A stretch of DNA of 64,000 nucleotides from Adiantum capillus-veneris (GCA_014529385.2 CM043965.1:60464433-60528432), one strand, 5' to 3'; counted from the stretch's first letter, positions 44,156-55,596 are shown. Notes: generated by a model not told the origin, from the sequence alone. Made by a program: numbers and translations.

Positions 44156-45745
44156 TGTAACATTTAATGGCCTAAAATCTTATGTGTAGCGGAAATTAGC
44201 ATGAACATAGTGAGCATTTCATTAGAGTTGATTCCTAATGAGAATTACAAGAGTGCTTGGGTGGAGAGAGCAACAAAAAGCATAACACCTAGTTAGATAG
44301 CATCGACAATACTTTCAAAAGAGAGAGCAATTAAGCTATTGACAACAGTTGAGGACCGGATTTGCATGGAGCCGGTCCCCCCTCCAAAAGGCTTTGTATT
44401 ATGGTTTCTCCCATCAAGAGAGACATTGTACAATACAATTCTTTGTGTTCCTTCAAGACGAGCTAGTGCAATGAAGATGGAAGCTTCATACACCAAGCAA
44501 AACACTTAATCAAACACAACTTGAATTATCCCCGTTCTCAGACCCAAGACCTCACACACCTTCGAAGATGGTGAGAGCTAGCAGGGTATGAGAGTAGATT
44601 GAGAGGAAAAAGAAGTATCTTACGAGAAAGAAGTACATCTCCTCACATAATCACTCATATTAGCATAGCTTAGCTTAGTAATTAGCTTGGTAGAGAAGAT
44701 GAGCATGCATTGGAGCTTGGCTCTTGGTTGGATTTGCATCCACATGCCAAGAGAGTGTTGATGTAGGCTTCTATCTCACAAGCTTGGAGTAGGTGATGAG
44801 CTCTCCATTAAAGCTTGGGAGGAGATAGAGTATTTTTCCTTCACACATGGTCAAGTGTGAGAGTGTGTGTGTCAATGCCAAGCAAAAATCAGCCCCCTCT
44901 CTCTCTTGGGCGAGCCCTAGCTGCTATGTTAGTCTGGCTTTTGCCTCATTGGACCTCCCCAGGTCAAGCCAATAGGGATTAAGCAGCATAAGTGATAGCC
45001 TTCTGACATGTGTCCCCCTTTCCCCTTTTGTGAGAGCTTTAGATAATTAAATAATTAAACTAAACTCTCATTGGACCCCTTTGCCTCCTGGCCAATAGGA
45101 ATCAGGCAAGCCATGGGGCTCCTGAATGCTCATTGGACCCTTTGGGAGACTGCCCAATAGTCTTCTAGGATACTTAATTCTTATTGGGTTCTTTTATTAA
45201 ATGTTTTTTAATTAATTAAACTAGATTTACTCTAGCTTAATTCTCATTGGTCCACTTCAAGGGTCTTCCAATAGGAATTGGGCACACCTTGTGGGCATCT
45301 GGCCTAGGGAGCTGACATGTGTCCCTCATTCCCTTTGTGTAAAGGGAGCCTGTGTGTGTGTGTGTGGTTTTCTCTCTCATCCCCTAGCTTTGGGGCTCGC
45401 CCCCTCCCATGTAGGGATATGCAAAGACTTTTTGGGCACACACTAAGCATCCAATTTTCCCTAAGGTTGACCTTTGGACACAACCTTTGAATTTTGGAAC
45501 CTTAGCATTTTGGAAGTCTTAATGGGCTGAACCTTAGGGTCTTTTTAGCCCATTGTTTCACATGGCTCTTTTGCAGATGGCCCCCCCTTTGGATCCCTAT
45601 TTTCCCTCCTTTGGATCCCTACTGTGGCCGGTCTGCTAACTTAACCAATATTCTAGCTTTTTCTCCCTTGGCACTTCCCCACATTAAATGATCAGTTTAA
45701 TATGAGAAAATCATTTAGGAGAATTAGATATTGATTATTATGACA
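44156..45745 (-). repeat. Chromovirus 3' LTR
   Basis: 1,590 bp; in element orientation TGTCATAATAATC ... AAATGTTACA. Same length as the other LTR. Contains CATTGGACC phrases and a TG microsatellite (about 45351-45366). It holds only small frames. Confidence 0.97.
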
Positions 45746-45760
45746 TTACCTCTCTCTTGA
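45746..45760 (-). other. Chromovirus polypurine tract
   Basis: The minus strand reads TCAAGAGAGAGGTAA directly before the 3' LTR. GTCGAGGACGACTATG, the usual Ty3 3'-end phrase, lies just upstream. Confidence 0.8.
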
Positions 45761-46102
45761 AATCATAGTCGTCCTCGACTATGGTGTAGAGAAGATAAAG
45801 CATATGCATGAGTCCTTTTCTTAGCGGGTAGAGGATCCCTATGTTACCCTACGACATCATTCCATAATGGATGACTAGTCCATTTGGCGCTTGAGAGCCT
45901 GAGGCTGCCGCAAGCATGTCTGCACATTAGTCCTATCAGTCTTCCATAGTAGAGTGACAAGCTCTACTTGGTGTTCGGGAGACGTCGTCTCCGCAAACTT
46001 GATCTAAGCATGCATACTACTTCATTTTTGTGCACAAATAAAGAAAAAGAGAGTCTTATAAGACAAAAATTTTTGTTCATTTTTAACATTTTGTACATTT
46101 GC
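45761..46102 (-). other. Chromovirus 3' untranslated spacer
   Basis: Between the pol stop and the polypurine tract. No ORF or other feature recognised. Confidence 0.6.
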
Positions 46103-49100
46103 TTACTCTTGGGAAGCATTGTAAGCATTGACAAGGTTTAGGTTATCCTTTAATTGTATGCCTTGCATCCATCTAGCATCTTCAAAAGGATAATTCTTAA
46201 ACTTAATAAGATATCGTCGGATAGTCTTACCGCCTCTTAATACCTTGTCTTCATGTCGGAGAATGGACTCGGGCTGCAGCACCTCCTCATGGTCCTCGAT
46301 CTCCGGTGGGTCTTCAATAGTTGGTTCTTGAGGTGGCTCTCCTTTGTAAGGCTTTAAGAGGCTCACATGAAAAGCATTGTGTATGAGCCAATGATTGGGC
46401 AACTTAAGTTGATAGGCCATCTCATTGATTGGCCTAAGAATCTGGAAGGGACCATAGTACCTTTTTGCTAGTTTAGCATAGTACTTTTGGTGGCCCGTAG
46501 GATTCTTGCCCGTCGTGTGCCTTAATCGAGCCTTGGGAAACTTTAACAAGACCCAATCGTTTTCTTTAAAGGCTTGGGCTCTTCTGTGCTTGTCAGCAGC
46601 AGCCTTTTGCCTTTGCTGTGAGATAGAGATAGCATCCTTAATCTTTTGGAAAGATTCTTGTAGGTCTCGGCTATACTCATCTGCAGCGAAGATCTTCCCA
46701 TGTACCTTAAGTAGCAAGGGACTTTTTGATCTTCCCTCAATTACCTCGAAAGGTGCTTTTCCTGTAGAAGTATGTACAGTGTTATTGTAAGCATACTCTA
46801 CTAAGGGTAAGTACTTCTCCCATTGGGATCTTTGATCTACTTCCGTTACATAGGCTTTTAGTAGATCGAGAATAGTTAGGTTAGCTATTTCACTTTGGCC
46901 ATCAGTTTGTGGATGATAGGCCGAAGAGAAGTTTAGCCTTGTTCCTAAATTCTCAAAGAGACCCTTCCAGAAATTACTGGTCATTCTAGGATCTCTATCC
47001 GACACTATGGACATTGGCAAGCCATGGTACTTGAAAATTTGTGAAATGAAGAGGGTTGCCATTTGATGGGCTTTGATAGTCTTTTTGACAGGTATAAAAT
47101 GAGCTTGTTTACTGAACCTGTCTACTATCGTCCATATTCCCGTATTCCCATGGATAGACTTAGGCAATCCAAAGATAAAATCCATGGATATGCTCTCCCA
47201 TGGTGAATTAGGGATTGGCAAGGGTTGAAGCAATCCAAGTTGCTTCCCTCTATCAAATTTTGTCTTTTGACATACCACACATTTGGAAACATACTCATGT
47301 ATGTTCACTTTCATGGTAGGCCAATAGAAATATGTTTCAATTCCCTTTAGGGTAGACTGAATCCCTCTATGCCCCGCATATGGGGGAGCATGAGATTCAT
47401 ACATTACTTTCTCACGTAGTGAGTTAGTAACGCATAGTCTATTGCCATAGAGAAGATAACCATCTTGTAAAGTAAATGGTTCTTCTTTCTTCCCTAATGC
47501 AAGGGCTGAAATCACATCTCTAAAATCGGGATCAATAGCATACTCATCTATCATTGAAGATAGATCATTGTGAGTTGCTATGGAAACCGCATTCACTCTC
47601 GGTCGTCTTGAGAGTGCATCGGCTACTTGATTATGCTTGCCAGCAATGTGAGCAATATGAAAATGAAATTGCGAAAGGAAATTTGCCCACCTCATTTGTT
47701 TGTCGGAGAGCTTGGTCTGCGTCATGAAGTACTTAAGACTTTGGTGATCCGTTCGCAGAATGAAAGGAGTCCCCAATAAATAGTGCTTCCATGAGTCTAA
47801 GGCATGTAGAACTGCAAGGAGTTCTTTTTCGTATATGCCTAGAGCTTGCTCAACAGGGTCGAGCCTTCGACTCTCATAGCCTATGGCGTGCCCTTCTTGG
47901 AGCAAAACAGCCCCAAGGCAATCACCACAAGCATCACATTGGACCTCAAATGGTTTTGAGAGATCCGGTAGTGTAAGCACAGGTTGAGAGATAAGCTTTT
48001 CTTTAAGCTTTTCGAAAGCATTGTTCTCCTTAGCAGACCACGTATACCTAACATTTTTCTTTGTTAGGTCATGTAATGGTCCCGCAATTTGTGAGAACTT
48101 TTCTATGAAGCGTCTATAGTATGCACACATACCTATAAAGCTTCTTAGTTCATGAAGATTCCTTGGTTTAGGCCATCCTTTTATTACCTCTAACTTGGAT
48201 GGATCCATTTGGATTCCATCTTGAGAGATAATGTGACCTAAATATTGAATCTCTTGCAAGAAAAATTCACTTTTCTTTCGATTAACATAAAGTTTATTCT
48301 CTCTTAAAACTTGAAATATTACCTGGAGGTGTTGCTTGTGTTCCTCTAATGAATTAGAGTAGATGATAATATCATCAAAGAACACTCCAGTGAAGGTTCG
48401 ATGAGGTCTGAACAGCTTCTCCATCAAGCGGTTAAATGTGGCTGGTGCATTAGTCAAGCCAAAAGGCATGACAATGTATTCGTAAAGACCAAATGTAGTA
48501 CGAAATGCGGTCTTTACAATGTCTTGATCAACTATCCTTATTTGATGATAGCCACTTTTTAGGTCAATCCTACTGAAGTAGGTCGATCCTTGTAGCTTAT
48601 CAAATAGGTCTTCTACCCGTGGAACGGGAAACCTATTCTTGATAGTGATCCTATTTAGTGCTCTATAGTCGACACACATACGATATGTGCCGTCTTTCTT
48701 TTGCACTAATAGCACAGGTGAGCAAAATGGAGATGAGCTAGGCCTAACCATGCCCTTCTCAATTAACTCATGCACTTGCCGCATAATCTCCTCTTGTTGA
48801 GCTTGAGAAACTCTATAAGGAGGTTTGTTAGGCGGTGAACTTCCTGGAAGAAGTTCAATTGCATGGTCGTCATTACCTCGTTTAGGAGGTAGCTCAGAAG
48901 GGATGTCGTCAATAAAGACATCTTGAAACCCCTTGAGAAAATTGGATAACTCTAATTCCTTTTGGTTGCTTTTATTTTCTTTTGCTAAAGCATTAGGTTC
49001 ATTTTGAGAATCTTTAACAAAAATCATGTACACGGAAATAGAGCTCTTTATTGACTTGTTGAAAGCTGGTGTATGTACAATGGGGATGGTGTTACCCATC

Positions 49101-49738
49101 TCCCTAGCATCTATATACATGTCCTTTTCCCTGAACTTAAAGGAGATTCTCCTTTCAGGAAATTTAACATGGGCAGCCAGACGGTCAAACCATGGTGCCC
49201 CTAGGATTACATCCTCATGCTTGAGAGGAGAGATAAAGAAATCCTCTTTGTCCACATAGCCTTGGACATGAAGCCTCAATTTCCCGATTAAGGGAGTGAC
49301 TGAAGCTTCTTGCCCCTTGAAGGCACTGTCTGCGGGTAGGATATCTCCCATCTCATAGGATTGTATGCCTAGCTTGGTGGCTAACTCCATAGATATGAAA
49401 TTGTGAGTAGAACCAGGGTCAAAGAGAATAAAAGCATCATGTTCTCTTACCTTTCCCCAAGCATGGCATAGAGGAGATCCTTTGTGGTGAGTTTGGTGAA
49501 TCCTCCTCTTGGATTTCAACCAAAGAAGCTCTAGGAGGATCTTGGCGGTTGTTCTTTTGGGGACAAGCGCGGTACGCATGCCCTTGTTCGCCGCACTTGA
49601 AACACCGGTTATCTTTACGATAACGCTCAAGCTCTTCAGGAGAGAGTTTATTCTTTCCTTTGTAAACTCCCTTCTCTTTAGCTTTGTTGGAATTGCCCTT
49701 AGGAGACTTTTGGACATTGTCCTTCCCCTTAGGCTCAT
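46103..49738 (-). CDS. pol: Chromovirus Pol: protease, RT, RNase H, integrase, chromodomain
   Basis: A 1,211-codon ORF without stops. Residues 1 to about 90 are an out-of-frame reading of gag, so true Pol begins near 90. Protease: FDPGSTHNFI with D107 (DPG in place of DSG) and DVILGAPWF (about 176). RT: QKKDGTYRMCVDYRALNR (346), MPFGLTNAPATFNRLM (424), catalytic FFDD (453-456). RNase H: D602, the E-K-E-L block (637), D664. Integrase: H783, H790, C820, C823; catalytic D853, D914, E950. A chromodomain (about 1157-1205; YLIKFKNYPFEDARW) closes the protein and in such elements directs integration to marked chromatin. All catalytic residues except the usual DSG Ser are present. Gag and Pol are in different frames. 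Confidence 0.96.
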   Translation of the reverse strand: MSLRGRTMSKSLLRAIPTKLKRREFTKERINSLLKSLSVIVKITGVSSAANKGMRTALVPKRTTAKILLELLWLKSKRRIHQTHHKGSPLCHAWGKVREHDAFILFDPGSTHNFISMELATKLGIQSYEMGDILPADSAFKGQEASVTPLIGKLRLHVQGYVDKEDFFISPLKHEDVILGAPWFDRLAAHVKFPERRISFKFREKDMYIDAREMGNTIPIVHTPAFNKSIKSSISVYMIFVKDSQNEPNALAKENKSNQKELELSNFLKGFQDVFIDDIPSELPPKRGNDDHAIELLPGSSPPNKPPYRVSQAQQEEIMRQVHELIEKGMVRPSSSPFCSPVLLVQKKDGTYRMCVDYRALNRITIKNRFPVPRVEDLFDKLQGSTYFSRIDLKSGYHQIRIVDQDIVKTAFRTTFGLYEYIVMPFGLTNAPATFNRLMEKLFRPHRTFTGVFFDDIIIYSNSLEEHKQHLQVIFQVLRENKLYVNRKKSEFFLQEIQYLGHIISQDGIQMDPSKLEVIKGWPKPRNLHELRSFIGMCAYYRRFIEKFSQIAGPLHDLTKKNVRYTWSAKENNAFEKLKEKLISQPVLTLPDLSKPFEVQCDACGDCLGAVLLQEGHAIGYESRRLDPVEQALGIYEKELLAVLHALDSWKHYLLGTPFILRTDHQSLKYFMTQTKLSDKQMRWANFLSQFHFHIAHIAGKHNQVADALSRRPRVNAVSIATHNDLSSMIDEYAIDPDFRDVISALALGKKEEPFTLQDGYLLYGNRLCVTNSLREKVMYESHAPPYAGHRGIQSTLKGIETYFYWPTMKVNIHEYVSKCVVCQKTKFDRGKQLGLLQPLPIPNSPWESISMDFIFGLPKSIHGNTGIWTIVDRFSKQAHFIPVKKTIKAHQMATLFISQIFKYHGLPMSIVSDRDPRMTSNFWKGLFENLGTRLNFSSAYHPQTDGQSEIANLTILDLLKAYVTEVDQRSQWEKYLPLVEYAYNNTVHTSTGKAPFEVIEGRSKSPLLLKVHGKIFAADEYSRDLQESFQKIKDAISISQQRQKAAADKHRRAQAFKENDWVLLKFPKARLRHTTGKNPTGHQKYYAKLAKRYYGPFQILRPINEMAYQLKLPNHWLIHNAFHVSLLKPYKGEPPQEPTIEDPPEIEDHEEVLQPESILRHEDKVLRGGKTIRRYLIKFKNYPFEDARWMQGIQLKDNLNLVNAYNASQE

Positions 49739-50225
49739 TGGAACCTTTGTTTTCCGGGGGCTTATTATTTCTTTTACCCCCCGTTTGGAAATTGATTCGC
49801 GAGGCCACCATAGTATGGTGTATTACCGCCGATATGGTACGTGGCCTTTGGGAGTTGACATACTCCGCCATTTCTTCGGTTAAGCCCGCACAAAATTGTT
49901 GCTTTTGCTCTCCAAAATCCAACTTTTTGAAGACAGTGGCTTTGAGTTGTAGGTCCCAAAACTTGTCTACATATTTGTGGATGGATTCATTGGGAGAGAG
50001 CTTTAAGCTTCGCCATTCTGTGAGTACTTTGTCTTTGGCATCGGTGGCCAAAAACTGCTTCATAATGGAAGCTCTTAAAGCCTTCCATGTTCGTGGAGCT
50101 TCACCGTTGGCTCGTAGGCTAGACCACCATTGTCTGGCGGACTTTTGAAAGTGCATAGCTACATGGCGTAGCTTAGAGGACTCCGTGAAGCCCTCATCTC
50201 TAAACGCCGCATGAATTGCTGGATA
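49437..50225 (-). pseudogene. gag: Chromovirus Gag, C-terminal half with zinc knuckle
   Basis: ORF 49437-50156 begins MHFQKSARQWWSSLRANG. It contains the capsid-type segment TWKALRASIMKQFLATDAKD, LKLSPNESIHKYVDKFWDL and FCAGLTEEMAEYV, then a Lys-rich stretch and the knuckle CFKCGEQGHAYRACP. The same frame is open upstream to about 50225 (FRDEGFTESSKLRHV), where it breaks from the preceding frame by one base. It ends at a stop one frame off from Pol. A +1 shift near the GGGGAAAGG run (about 49455) would join it to Pol. Confidence 0.88.
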
Positions 50226-51050
50226 AAGGCCAAAACTTTGTCTGTAGCACCGAAGGTGCCATCATAGGTAAGGAAAGAGATGCTCTTCCCTCCCTCTTTG
50301 AATTTCTTCAGCTTGGACGACCTCTTCCATGCGGCATAGAATTTCCTATGGCCTCTTCTTTTTGATGGTTCAAAAGTTGCACCATCACTTTCTTCAGAAG
50401 ATGAAGAATTTGAAGAAGGTGGAGAAGAGGAGTGACCTCTTTCTCGCCTTTTTCTTGTCTTGATCTTTGTCGTCTTCACCATAGCTTTCATAAGAGGAAG
50501 AGGATAAAGAAGATGGAGAAGAGGGTGTCCTCTTTCTCGCCTTTTTCTTCTCTTGCTTTTTATCATCCCTCTTTGAATTATGGCGTGGAGAAGAGTATGA
50601 TGGTCTTCTCCGCTTTGGTGGTGATGGAGAGCGTTTAGCCCGCCGTCTTCGTGGAGCCATCTCCGCCGAGGTGGCGGGAGACTCGCTTCTTTCTCGTTCC
50701 TTCGGTGGAGGCTCTTGAGTTCTCCTTTGGGAAGGAGATGCATCATCAAGAAGTAATTTCTTGAGCCCTTCATATGGATTCTCTTCTTCTTCCCGAATCG
50801 GAGAGAGACCTCTTTTGGTAGTCTCACAAGGAGGCTTCCTAGGTGTTCTCTCGTCATGGTGATGAGCTTGGAGAATCCCGTGAGCACGGAGCTGCCGTTG
50901 CACTTCACTTTGGAGAGATGGATTGCCCATGGCTTGTTGAAGCCTAGAAACAAGATAATTAACAAGCATTGAAGCATCATTAGTAGCTTGCTCATGAGCA
51001 AAATCAAAGTTATCAACATTAATTTCACTCTCTTTAATATTGTCAGCCAT
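50226..51050 (-). pseudogene. gag: Chromovirus Gag, N-terminal half, two frames
   Basis: ORF 50394-51050 (218 residues) starts MADNIKESEINVDNFDF and runs through an Arg/Ser/Pro-rich region with repeated DKKKARKR stretches. Near 50430-50450 the continuing reading moves to another frame (SSPPSSNSSSSEESDG), leading to SISFLTYDGTFGATDKVLAF, the start of the Gag core. Thus Gag is split by at least two single-base shifts before the capsid part. The break lies at a run of five T's (CGCCTTTTTCTTG), so an assembly error is possible. Confidence 0.8.
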
Positions 51051-51453
51051 TCTAACAACTTTTAGGTGTAAACTTTTTAGGTGTACTTTGGCACTTCAAG
51101 CCCTAGTTGCTACTCCTCTTTACCCCTTTAGAAAAAGCACTCAAGCTACTGTACCCGCGGCTCGAATACCATTAATTGCAAGGAATAGAAGAGAGGGTCT
51201 TTCGACACCAAAACAGCACCGGCTCCTGTCAAGCTTCTAATAGCTCAATAGTGGTTAAGCCGTAGGCAAGCCCCGTAGGACTCCACTATTAAGACCATAG
51301 CTCTCGACGGTGATGCCCCGTTAACTGCACAAAGGCAGGCGCACTGCAACGCTGAAAAATCCCTATTCTACTTACTCACAGGCAATTAATAATACCAACC
51401 ATTTGTAGCTAGCTTGAGGACCTCCCTTCTTGAGCAAGAAAAGAGAAACCTTG

Positions 51454-51467
51454 AGCTCTGATACCAA
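51454..51467 (-). other. Chromovirus primer binding site, tRNA-iMet
   Basis: The minus strand reads TTGGTATCAGAGCTC beside the 5' LTR; TGGTATCAGAGC complements initiator tRNA-Met. The 390-bp leader to gag (51060-51453) shows nothing else. Confidence 0.93.
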
Positions 51468-53057
51468 TGTAACATTTAATGGCCTAAAATCTTATGTGTA
51501 GCGGAAATTAGCATGAACATAGTGAGCATTTCATTAGAGTTGATTCCTAATGAGAATTACAAGAGTGCTTGGGTGGAGAGAGCAACAAAAAGCATAACAC
51601 CTAGTTAGATAGCATCGACAATACTTTCAAAAGAGAGAGCAATTAAGCTATTGACAACAGTTGAGGACCGGATTTGCATGGAGCCGGTCCCCCCTCCAAA
51701 AGGCTTTGTATTATGGTTTCTCCCATCAAGAGAGACATTGTACAATACAATTCTTTGTGTTCCTTCAAGACGAGCTAGTGCAATGAAGATGGAAGCTTCA
51801 TACACCAAGCAAAACACTTAATCAAACACAACTTGAATTATCCCCGTTCTCAGACCCAAGACCTCACACACCTTCGAAGATGGTGAGAGCTAGCAGGGTA
51901 TGAGAGTAGATTGAGAGGAAAAAGAAGTATCTTACGAGAAAGAAGTACATCTCCTCACATAATCACTCATATTAGCATAGCTTAGCTTAGTAATTAGCTT
52001 GGTAGAGAAGATGAGCATGCATTGGAGCTTGGCTCTTGGTTGGATTTGCATCCACATGCCAAGAGAGTGTTGATGTAGGCTTCTATCTCACAAGCTTGGA
52101 GTAGGTGATGAGCTCTCCATTAAAGCTTGGGAGGAGATAGAGTATTTTTCCTTCACACATGGTCAAGTGTGAGAGTGTGTGTGTCAATGCCAAGCAAAAA
52201 TCAGCCCCCTCTCTCTCTTGGGCGAGCCCTAGCTGCTATGTTAGTCTGGCTTTTGCCTCATTGGACCTCCCCAGGTCAAGCCAATAGGGATTAAGCAGCA
52301 TAAGTGATAGCCTTCTGACATGTGTCCCCCTTTCCCCTTTTGTGAGAGCTTTAGATAATTAAATAATTAAACTAAACTCTCATTGGACCCCTTTGCCTCC
52401 TGGCCAATAGGAATCAGGCAAGCCATGGGGCTCCTGAATGCTCATTGGACCCTTTGGGAGACTGCCCAATAGTCTTCTAGGATACTTAATTCTTATTGGG
52501 TTCTTTTATTAAATGTTTTTTAATTAATTAAACTAGATTTACTCTAGCTTAATTCTCATTGGTCCACTTCAAGGGTCTTCCAATAGGAATTGGGCACACC
52601 TTGTGGGCATCTGGCCTAGGGAGCTGACATGTGTCCCTCATTCCCTTTGTGTAAAGGGAGCCTGTGTGTGTGTGTGTGGTTTTCTCTCTCATCCCCTAGC
52701 TTTGGGGCTCGCCCCCTCCCATGTAGGGATATGCAAAGACTTTTTGGGCACACACTAAGCATCCAATTTTCCCTAAGGTTGACCTTTGGACACAACCTTT
52801 GAATTTTGGAACCTTAGCATTTTGGAAGTCTTAATGGGCTGAACCTTAGGGTCTTTTTAGCCCATTGTTTCACATGGCTCTTTTGCAGATGGCCCCCCCT
52901 TTGGATCCCTATTTTCCCTCCTTTGGATCCCTACTGTGGCCGGTCTGCTAACTTAACCAATATTCTAGCTTTTTCTCCCTTGGCACTTCCCCACATTAAA
53001 TGATCAGTTTAATATGAGAAAATCATTTAGGAGAATTAGATATTGATTATTATGACA
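51468..53057 (-). repeat. Chromovirus 5' LTR
   Basis: 1,590 bp, apparently identical to the copy at 44156-45745. Followed by the target duplication CGTGT. Confidence 0.97.
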
Positions 53058-53526
53058 CGTGTTCTAGAATCAACAGGTATTCGCTTTCACTTGCACAGAT
53101 TTTAAGTTGATTGTCCTTTCCTCTCTTATAGAGTTTATTCCCAATTAAATTAAAGTCGCGAGCCTCCAGCTCTATAGCCCTTTTCCACGCTTTCGTTATG
53201 TTTTCAGAAAATGTCCTTATTGTTAAGAAATCAGTGATATATTGACTCCATGCAGGTGCAATGTTTACCTGAAACAATGTCGCGTGGTCCACCGGTCATT
53301 TGGCACTACATATAGTACAATTGTTAACATAAGCATGTGTGTCAGCATACATAGTTGGCCAATAAATCCCTAATTGTTTCACTCTTTGGTGTGTGTTCAT
53401 TGTTGAACAATGAAATGCACAATCTTGGACATGTGCTTCTTCAAGATAACACTCGAATTCCTCAAGATTTATAGATAATCGTAGAATTTGGTCCGATCCT
53501 AGATGATACAGTCGTCTTGCAATCAA
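53058..53526 (-). pseudogene. Element 2 duplicated integrase zinc-binding region
   Basis: ORF 53296-53526 encodes a full H-H-C-C module: LYHLGSDQILRL, EEAHVQDCAFHCSTMNTH, YWPTMYADTHAYVNNCTIC. After one stop the same frame (53058-53292) starts a second linker (VNIAPAWSQYITDFL, LYKRGKDNQLKI) leading to the Ile-Leu-Glu-His start of a second module. That second module continues across the chromovirus at 44011-44155. The first has the YWPT and the second the WWPT form. Two modules in tandem between RNase H and the DDE core are not the usual Ty3 plan. Confidence 0.8.
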
Positions 53527-53544
53527 CTGGACGTTTTTTGTTTG

Positions 53545-54991
53545 TCAAATGGTTTGTTGTTTGGATCTGTCTTCCTTGTCATCAAATCCACCTCCAAGGG
53601 AAAGAATGCTAACAATTTCCTGAGACCATTTGGGTATCATTTCAATATTGAAAAGATAAGCATCAAGTATTTCATCGTCTACTCCTTCAAGAGCTTCCCC
53701 GTTTTGCAGTCTTGAAAGATGATCCGCTCGTAGATGGGTTTTGCCCTTTTTTACTACCACTGTGAAGTCAAACTCTAGAAATATAATAAACCAGCGTACA
53801 ATTTGTCCAGTATTGCATGGTTTATTTACTAGATACAAAAGAGCTTGATGATTTGTGAAGAACACAAATTTGTTTGCAAGCAAATAATGCCGAAATTTCT
53901 TTACAGCATAAATCATTCCTAACCTCTCTCTTTTAGTGGTTGTGTAGTTCTTTTGTGCACTATTTAATTGTCGACTCGCATAACAAACTGGGAAATCCAT
54001 TGTTCCGTCTCCAGGTTGAGCCAGAATACTCCCAATTGCATATGCAGATGCATCAATGTGAACATGAAATATTTTTTTCGAATCTGGTGCTTTAAGTAGA
54101 GGTGTTGATACAAGGTTTTCCTTAAGCTTTTGGAATGAAGTTTCACACTCCTCAGTCCAGTCGAAACTGACTAATAAGCGATACAGAGGTTGCGCAATAA
54201 TTGCATACATATATACAATGATTGCATACATATATATGAATCTTCGATAATATCCACAGTGTCCCATGAAGGATTGTACTTGTTTGGCATTAGTAGGCCT
54301 GGGTAAGTCTACTATGACTCTGATTTTGTCTAGGTCAGTGGTTATGCCATTTCTTGAGACGATATGTCCTAAGATGCGGCCTTGCCTAACCATAAAAATA
54401 CATTTTTTTTGGGTTAAGACAGATTCTATATGTTCTGCATTTCTCAAATACCTTTCGTAAATGGTTGATATGTTCTTCTTGTAGAAGAGAGTGTACATAG
54501 AAATCATCCATATATATTTCTAAGAATATTCTCAGGTATTCTTTGAATGCATAAGTCATTAACCTTTGAAAGGTAGCTGGGGCATTGGTTAAGCCAAAAG
54601 GCATAACTCTATACGCATATATTTCCCATTCTGTGGAAAACGCTGTTTTGTCTTGATCCTCTACTACAATTGCCAGTTGGTTATACCCTGAAAACCCATC
54701 TAAAAAGGAATAATCCCGTTTCCCAGCCACCCTCTCAAGTATATGTTTTGTGATCGGCAAGAGATAATTATCCCTTATTGTGGCTACGTTTACTTTTTTG
54801 AGGTTCACACACACACGTAGCTTTCCATTCTTTTTGGGGACAACCACAATGGGTGAGACCCAATCTGTATGCTCGATTTTATAGATGAATTCAACATCCA
54901 TCAGCTTGTCAATCTCCTCTTTGATTCGTTTAGCAAATGTTTCATTATATGTGTAAGGATGTTGTTTGCAAGGTTTGGAATCGGATTTCAA
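53545..54991 (-). pseudogene. Element 2 reverse transcriptase and RNase H
   Basis: ORF 54386-54991 (201 residues): SPIVVVPKKNGKLRVCVNL, YSFLDGFSGYNQLAIV, YRVMPFGLTNAPATFQRLM and the catalytic YMDD (EIYMDDFYVHS). ORF 53545-54507 (320 residues), one frame over, continues with GHIVSRNGITTDLDK and MGHCGYYRRFIYMYA, where a short phrase (IIVYMYA) is duplicated. It then gives the RNase H: FHVHIDASAYAIGSILAQPG, TTTKRERLGMIYAVKKFRHYL, FFTNHQALLYL (T-N for T-D) and RADHLSRLQ. A frameshift near 54450 separates the two. Confidence 0.9.
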
Positions 54992-55596
54992 CGGAATTGT
55001 ATGGTGGCATATCGATGGATCAACTCCTTTGAGGTCTTTGTAGGATCATGCAAACACATCTTTATACTTCTTGAGAATTTGTGTTAGCAGTTCTTCTTCT
55101 TCAGGCTCTAAATCAGTTATAATATAGATCGACTGAGGCTTTTTGCCTGGTGCAGCGAGATCTATCCGTTTTGCATTTTACGGCCCATCGTAAGATTCCT
55201 GGTTTATTCTTTTCCTGACTGGTGGTGTCATTATGATTTTTCTGTCTTGGATGGTGAATTTTTGATAGTGGGATGGTACATTCATGTTTCCTTTTTCGAA
55301 CTCCTCCTTACCATCACTTTCTCCCTCAGTAGTTCATACCTCTTGTAACGACCGTTTTAGTTCTTGGTATTTCTTTTTACGCTCCATTTTGGTCCACCCT
55401 GGGTCTTTTATTTTTTCCTGTTTTGATTGTTGAGATTTTTTTGATTTTGTTTCTGTTTTAGTCTTCTGTACTTGTTTGATTTCCTCTTGCGTTCCTTCCC
55501 TTCGAACTTTTGAGAATCTTCCTGATATTTGGTCTTTTGCACAATCCTTTGCTTTGACAAGCATTAGATAGTGAGTTTTATCTTTTATCCTGGGCA
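54992..55596 (-). pseudogene. Element 2 linker between protease and RT
   Basis: Lys/Gln/Glu-rich coding remnant (55334-55597, 87 residues) followed by sequence equivalent to the element 1 region before RT (EEEELLTQILKKY and ID at about 55000-55100). No domain recognised. Confidence 0.5.

Larger units (their letters stand above)
44156..53057 (-). mobile_element. Young Ty3/gypsy chromovirus, complete, 8.9 kb
   Basis: Two 1,590-bp LTRs, a tRNA-iMet primer site, gag, a full-length pol ORF with chromodomain and a polypurine tract are present. It is flanked by the perfect 5-bp target duplication CGTGT (44151-44155 and 53058-53062). I saw no difference between the LTRs reading them side by side, so the insertion is recent. 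It sits inside the integrase zinc domain of element 2. Confidence 0.97.

Noticed and set aside
44293-44505. A 70-codon ORF occurring identically at 44293-44505 and 51605-51817
   Set aside because: Both lie inside the duplicated chromovirus LTR. The identity is explained by LTR identity and no protein family is evident.
49509-50148. Plus-strand ORFs opposite chromovirus gag
   Set aside because: Antisense shadows; the minus strand has the zinc knuckle and Gag core.
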